Positions 6,451 to 9,442 of a stretch of DNA of 9,442 nt are shown one piece after another. Location: assembly GCA_937997355.1 (NCBI GenBank), contig CALKTZ010000295.1, positions 1-9,442 of the forward strand. Direction: 5' to 3'. The position numbers were made by a program, and so were the translations under genes. The notes beneath the pieces are model-generated. The model saw nothing but the letters and a program-made list of their open reading frames with translations, searched no databases and was not told the DNA's origin. Numbering within the stretch: the first letter of the stretch is position 1; the number at the start of each line of letters is the position of its first letter. The DNA is from an uncultured Planctomycetales bacterium. Lineage in GTDB: Bacteria; Planctomycetota; Planctomycetia; Isosphaerales; Isosphaeraceae.

Positions 6451-7269
6451 TCACTTGAAGATGGAATTGAGGACATCGGCGAGCCGGACGCCGGACTGCG
6501 CCACCCGCTTCGTGGCGAGCGGGAGGTTGACGACCTCGTAGTCGCGGCCGAGCCGCATCCCCTGCCGGACCAGGTCGTCGGTTTTCGGCACCTTGTAGGC
6601 CGTCCGGGCGACGGCCAGACTCTCGTTGGTCCAGTCGATGATGGTGCCGGCGTGCCAGTTCTTGGCTTCGGGGCGATCGGCGAGCCTTTCGATCTCGTCG
6701 AGCAGTTGATTCTCGTGGCGGAATCGATTGCGGAACAACCCCGAGTCCCAGAGTTGATGCAGATTGGTGCGATCGTCGCGATAATAGGTGATCTGCACCG
6801 CGTTCCCCCCCCGATCCCGGTTGTCTCCCACGTGGAGCGGCTGGTGGAGGTCTTGCAGGAGGTGGATCACGTAGCGCAGGGCCATCCGGCGCCTGGGGAG
6901 CGGGGCGTTCCGATCGGTGAGGACCTTGCGAAATTCCTCGTAGCGGCTGACGACGCAATTCCCATGACAGTCTCGATCCTCGTAGCCCTCGGCGAAGAGG
7001 GGGACGTTGACGAAGTGCCAGGCGCCGCTGCCGGGGATCTCCCGGCTATGCTCATCGGCGTAGGTTGATGCATCGGCCAGGCTCTCCCCCGGCTCGAGGA
7101 TCTCGCGGATCGCCGCGCGGGCCGCCGGGGTCAGTCGGGATTCCGCGAGCTTGGCCGAGGCGCGGTGCCCGTAACGTCCCCAGGCGAAGGCCGGATTCGC
7201 GGAGCCGGCGAAAAGCATTGCGGCCAAAAAGAATGCAAGCCCGCGGCGATTCGGCGAAACGTTGCCCAT
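6451..7269 (-). CDS. Secreted S1/P1 family nuclease
   Basis: This is a 272-residue tri-zinc nuclease of the S1/P1 family, which degrades single-stranded DNA and RNA and removes 3'-phosphates from nucleotides outside the cytoplasm. Residues 1-29 are a Sec signal peptide ending A-F-A. Cleavage would expose W30, whose free amino group is a zinc ligand in this family. All nine expected ligands are visible: W30, H35 (Y-G-H-R), D66 (L-A-D-A-S), H85 (W-H-F-V-N-V-P), H136 and D140 (V-I-H-L-L-Q-D), H146 (Q-P-L-H-V-G-D), H171 and D175 (N-L-H-Q-L-W-D). The ATG at 7269 is preferred because GAGG lies seven bases upstream and the signal peptide then starts correctly; a start at 7338 adds an unrelated leader. 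Length is normal. It likely scavenges phosphate and nucleosides from external nucleic acid. Confidence 0.96.
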   Translation of the reverse strand: MGNVSPNRRGLAFFLAAMLFAGSANPAFAWGRYGHRASAKLAESRLTPAARAAIREILEPGESLADASTYADEHSREIPGSGAWHFVNVPLFAEGYEDRDCHGNCVVSRYEEFRKVLTDRNAPLPRRRMALRYVIHLLQDLHQPLHVGDNRDRGGNAVQITYYRDDRTNLHQLWDSGLFRNRFRHENQLLDEIERLADRPEAKNWHAGTIIDWTNESLAVARTAYKVPKTDDLVRQGMRLGRDYEVVNLPLATKRVAQSGVRLADVLNSIFK

Positions 7270-7276
7270 TTCCAAT

Positions 7277-7280
7277 CCTC
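7277..7280 (-). promoter_or_regulatory. Ribosome binding site of the S1/P1 nuclease gene
   Basis: GAGG on the minus strand, seven bases before the ATG at 7269, places the signal peptide at the N-terminus and decides the start. Confidence 0.6.
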
Positions 7281-7375
7281 GGCCCCCTGAATCGGATGAT
7301 TCGAGTCGATGTCTCACTCCCATTTCGTCCACCATCACGATACCATCAAGCGTAGACGCGCCGTCGGCGCTTTTG

Positions 7376-7393
7376 CTAGGGTGAGCCTAGAAT
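7376..7393 (+). promoter_or_regulatory. Dyad overlapping a -10-like box before the SEC-C/TPR gene
   Basis: CTAGG-GTGAG-CCTAG (7376-7390) is a perfect 5-bp dyad. It overlaps TAGAAT (7388-7393), a five-of-six match to a -10 box, 45 bases before the start codon. No -35 match is seen at 16-18 bases. It lies in the 169-bp gap between divergent genes, so it could be an operator or chance. Confidence 0.3.
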
Positions 7394-7438
7394 CTTCCGC
7401 GTGCGGGGCCTGTGTCGGTATTCGGAGAGCAGTGAACC

Positions 7439-9001
7439 ATGGCGTTGGTCGACCCTTACGCTCCGTGTCCTTGCGGCAGCGGACAAAAATTCAAATGGTG
7501 CTGCATCAAGGTCGAGCCTTACGCCGAACGTGCGAAGCGGCTGGTGGATAGCGGGCAGCTCGAGAGCGCCCTGGCCGTCATCGACGAGGGGCTCGCCAAG
7601 GTCGCCGACAATCCCTGGCTCCTGACCCAGAAGGCGCTCACGGAGATCGACCTGGAACGCCTGGACGACGCCAAGGCGACCCTGACTCGCCTGCTGGAGA
7701 AGCGTCCCAATCATCGAGGGGCCTCGACCCTCCTGACGCGCATCGTGCTGGAGACGGAAACCCCGACGAAAGGGGTCGCGCAGTTTCAGACGGTCCTGCG
7801 AAATACGCCCCCGGACGACCGGCCGGGGATGGCGTTGCTCGCCAATTTCGTCGGCTTCTTCCTGAACAAGGAGGGGTTCCCCTCGGCGGCGCTCAAGCAC
7901 CTGGAGCTGGCGAAGTCGCTGTCGAACGACGGTCAGGATCATTCGCAAGGGATCCTCCGGGTCCTCGAATCGAGCCCGATGGTCACCCCCTGGGAGAAGA
8001 ATCCCTACACCCTGCTCGACCCGCCCGCCGATCTCCCCCAGGCGGCCCGAGAGAAGTTCGACCGGGCGCGCGAGCTAGCCGGCCAGGGGCTCTGGTCCGA
8101 CGCCGCCAACCTCTACCTGGAGCTGACGTCGTCAACCCCCGCGATCCCGCTCGCCGACCGGAACCTCGGCCTCTGCCGACTCTGGCTCGCCGACAACGCG
8201 GGGGCCGTCGAGGCCCTCCGCCGCTATCTCGTCAAGGCCACGCCGAGCGTCGACGCCGTGGACCTCGAAACCCTCTGCCAGGTCATCGCCGAGGCGGTCC
8301 CCGGCCAGCAGGTCGATTTCGTGCAGCTCAGCTGGCCGCTCCGGAAGCGGGACGGGCTGATCGAGGCGCTCAAGAAAGACCCGAAGGTCGAGCATTCGGG
8401 CGCTCGCCCGTCCGATCCCGAGAAGGAAGATTCCCCCGCGATCGAAGTCTTCGCCCTGCTAGATCGCCCCCGGATCGAGGCCCGCCCGGGCCTGACCACT
8501 GCCGACATCCCGCTCGTCCTCGGGAACGTCTCCGTCGGGACCGAAAGCGTGCAACTGGAGGCACACGACGACGGCCAGCTCGATGCCCTGACCGACCGAT
8601 TCACGGCGATCGCGGGGCAGAACATCCCCCCCGCGCACCCGCGGACCAAGGTGCTCGACAAGAGCAACAAGTCCGACCTGGCGTTGAGCTGGAACTGGGC
8701 GCTCCCCGCCGACATCTCCGACGAGGAGGCCGATCGCCTGAACCGCGAGCAAGGCGCGCGGATGATCCGCGAGGTTTGGCCCGATACGCCGATGCCCTAC
8801 CTGCATCGGCGGACCCCTCGCCAGGTCGCGGGACATCCCAACGCCGAGATCCCCCTCCGCGCCGCCGTCCTCCATTACCAGGTCTCGTCGCGCGAAATCT
8901 CCGCGCTGATCGACTGGAATCGGCTCCGCGAGGAATTGAAGATCCCTCGCGAGCCGGAGATCGACGCGAGCGGCCTGGGGCCGCAGCGGTACTGGTCCTG
9001 A
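7439..9001 (+). CDS. SEC-C motif and tetratricopeptide repeat protein
   Basis: This is a 520-residue cytosolic protein with a SEC-C zinc motif at its very N-terminus: C10-P-C12-G-S-G-Q-K-F-K-W-C21-C22. The same motif ends SecA, where it binds zinc and SecB or ribosomes. Tetratricopeptide-like helix pairs follow: about 30-60, 60-90, 132-155, then a second block at 190-250. The C-terminal part (about 290-520) is soluble and not recognised, with a W-N-W-A-L-P stretch near 420. The architecture suggests a scaffold tied to protein export, translation or quality control; that is inference. The ATG has GGAGAG nine bases upstream and a dyad further up. The end (L-G-P-Q-R-Y-W-S) stops abruptly three bases before the foreign-looking minus-strand frame. 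The C-terminus may therefore be truncated, compared with what a planctomycete homologue would show. Confidence 0.88.
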   Translation: MALVDPYAPCPCGSGQKFKWCCIKVEPYAERAKRLVDSGQLESALAVIDEGLAKVADNPWLLTQKALTEIDLERLDDAKATLTRLLEKRPNHRGASTLLTRIVLETETPTKGVAQFQTVLRNTPPDDRPGMALLANFVGFFLNKEGFPSAALKHLELAKSLSNDGQDHSQGILRVLESSPMVTPWEKNPYTLLDPPADLPQAAREKFDRARELAGQGLWSDAANLYLELTSSTPAIPLADRNLGLCRLWLADNAGAVEALRRYLVKATPSVDAVDLETLCQVIAEAVPGQQVDFVQLSWPLRKRDGLIEALKKDPKVEHSGARPSDPEKEDSPAIEVFALLDRPRIEARPGLTTADIPLVLGNVSVGTESVQLEAHDDGQLDALTDRFTAIAGQNIPPAHPRTKVLDKSNKSDLALSWNWALPADISDEEADRLNREQGARMIREVWPDTPMPYLHRRTPRQVAGHPNAEIPLRAAVLHYQVSSREISALIDWNRLREELKIPREPEIDASGLGPQRYWS

Positions 9002-9004
9002 CGA

Positions 9005-9268
9005 TCAGGCTACCTTTCTCGGCGACCGCGGCGCTTCCGCCGACTGATACATCGAGATGGTGTGGCCATCGGGATCGGCAATGTCGGCCGACCAGCCGCC
9101 CGGAAGTTCGTCGACGAAGCGGTGCGGCAGTCCTTGCCTGTCCGCAGCTTCGCAGGTCGCCTCGACGGCTGCGACGAGCACGGTCTGCAGCAGGTCCTCC
9201 GCCTCGTCGGCTCGGCGCGAGGCGCGCCTGGCCTGGCGCAGCAGTTCGGCATAGGGGCGGGACAGCAA
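9005..9268 (-). CDS. Chimeric short frame: sigma-70-like start joined to VOC-like end
   Basis: This 87-residue frame appears made of two unrelated halves. Residues 2-36 (L-S-R-P-Y-A-E-L-L-R-Q-A-R-R, then A-D-E-A-E-D-L-L-Q-T-V-L) resemble the start of region 2 in proteobacterial sigma-70 family factors. From about residue 43 it reads F-V-D-E-L-P-G-G-W-S-A-D-I-A-D-P-D-G-H-T-I, the final strand motif of VOC/glyoxalase-fold proteins. Sigma regions 3-4 and the first three quarters of a VOC domain are missing. A deletion fusing two neighbouring genes would explain this. The TTG at 9268 is chosen because GAGGAGG lies five bases upstream; another TTG at 9295 is possible. Neither half should fold alone, so it may be a pseudogene remnant. 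Both domain assignments rest on short matches read by eye. Confidence 0.45.
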   Translation of the reverse strand: MLSRPYAELLRQARRASRRADEAEDLLQTVLVAAVEATCEAADRQGLPHRFVDELPGGWSADIADPDGHTISMYQSAEAPRSPRKVA

Positions 9269-9273
9269 GCCAA

Positions 9274-9280
9274 CCTCCTC
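9274..9280 (-). promoter_or_regulatory. Strong ribosome binding site before the chimeric frame
   Basis: GAGGAGG on the minus strand, five bases before TTG 9268, is the strongest Shine-Dalgarno sequence in the window. It suggests the 5' end of a once genuine sigma-like gene was kept intact. Confidence 0.5.
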
Positions 9281-9328
9281 GCATCGGCACGGCAAAGTTA
9301 GCGGATGTGTGAGATTGTCGGAAGAGCC

Positions 9329-9442
9329 TCAGACGAACAGCGCCCGCTCGCGCTCCACCGCCTTGGTGATGAAGCCCGCCACGGTCTGGATGCGGCGCAG
9401 CGGCCGGACGGACTCGTGATAGACCAGCCAATAGGCGCGCCG
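9329..9442 (-). CDS. LysR-type regulator, C-terminal fragment
   Basis: The frame enters from the right edge and gives 37 residues before the TGA at 9329-9331. The visible part, A-Y-W-L-V-Y-H-E-S-V-R-P-L-R-R-I-Q-T-V followed by A-G-F-I-T-K-A-V-E-R-E-R-A, has the form of the last strand and helix of a LysR substrate-binding domain. There the pattern 'x-W-L-V-x-H-x-D-L-R-x-x-x-R-(I/V)-(R/Q)' precedes a terminal helix. These regulators bind an N-terminal helix-turn-helix operator site as tetramers; none of that part is in the window. It lies 60 bases upstream of the chimeric frame's TTG on the same strand. Style and neighbours suggest a proteobacterial relative. The assignment rests on a short stretch. 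Confidence 0.6.
   Translation of the reverse strand, partial: RRAYWLVYHESVRPLRRIQTVAGFITKAVERERALFV

Noticed and set aside
7356..7374. GCGCC-GTC-GGCGC followed by TTTT as an intrinsic terminator
   Set aside because: The stem is only five base pairs and no plus-strand gene ends upstream of it; both flanking genes start here and diverge.
764..9001. A defence or mobile-element system built from the topoisomerase, nuclease and TPR genes
   Set aside because: The genes are on different strands and far apart, each with its own start signals; the S1/P1 enzyme is secreted. Nothing links them functionally.
8601..9431. A 276-residue minus-strand frame across the TPR gene end and the right-end block
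   Set aside because: It is Arg/Ser/Gly-rich low-complexity sequence, overlapping the TPR gene and both right-end minus-strand frames in a different register.

Overview
The window is GC-rich (roughly 63-66% by eye) and densely coded, with long open antisense frames that look like composition artefacts. The gene content fits a planctomycete of the Isosphaeraceae/Gemmataceae type: an oxalate/formate-type MFS permease with its tiny partner protein, a bacterial topoisomerase IB, a secreted BON protein, an M20 peptidase, a DUF1254/DUF1214 protein, a secreted S1/P1 nuclease, and a TPR protein with an N-terminal SEC-C zinc motif. The taxonomic placement is inferred from gene style and is only moderately secure.

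Layout. Plus strand, 1-4148: the 3' end of an MFS transporter and its 43-residue small subunit (528-659), then topoisomerase IB (764-1891), a BON-domain exported protein (2045-2536), a strong 17-bp hairpin (2581-2624), and an M20 dipeptidase-like enzyme (2757-4148). A 280-bp convergent gap (4149-4428) holds short palindromic and directly repeated sequences. Minus strand, 4429-7269: a small membrane-anchored BamE-like protein, the DUF1254/DUF1214 protein with a good ribosome binding site and a plausible promoter, and the S1/P1 nuclease. A divergent 169-bp gap then leads to the plus-strand SEC-C/TPR gene (7439-9001).

The right end (9002-9442) looks different. A short minus-strand frame appears to join the start of a sigma-70-like factor to the end of a VOC/glyoxalase-like protein. 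Next to it is the C-terminus of a LysR-type regulator running off the window. These resemble proteobacterial genes more than the rest of the window, so this may be transferred, decayed DNA or an assembly junction.

Most genes look like independent housekeeping or accessory units, not one pathway. The one clear functional pair is the permease with its small subunit. I see no tRNA, rRNA, CRISPR array, intact transposase or defence island, and no convincing new multi-gene system. The points most worth a second look are the chimeric right-end frame, the intergenic palindromic repeats and the hairpin after the BON gene.
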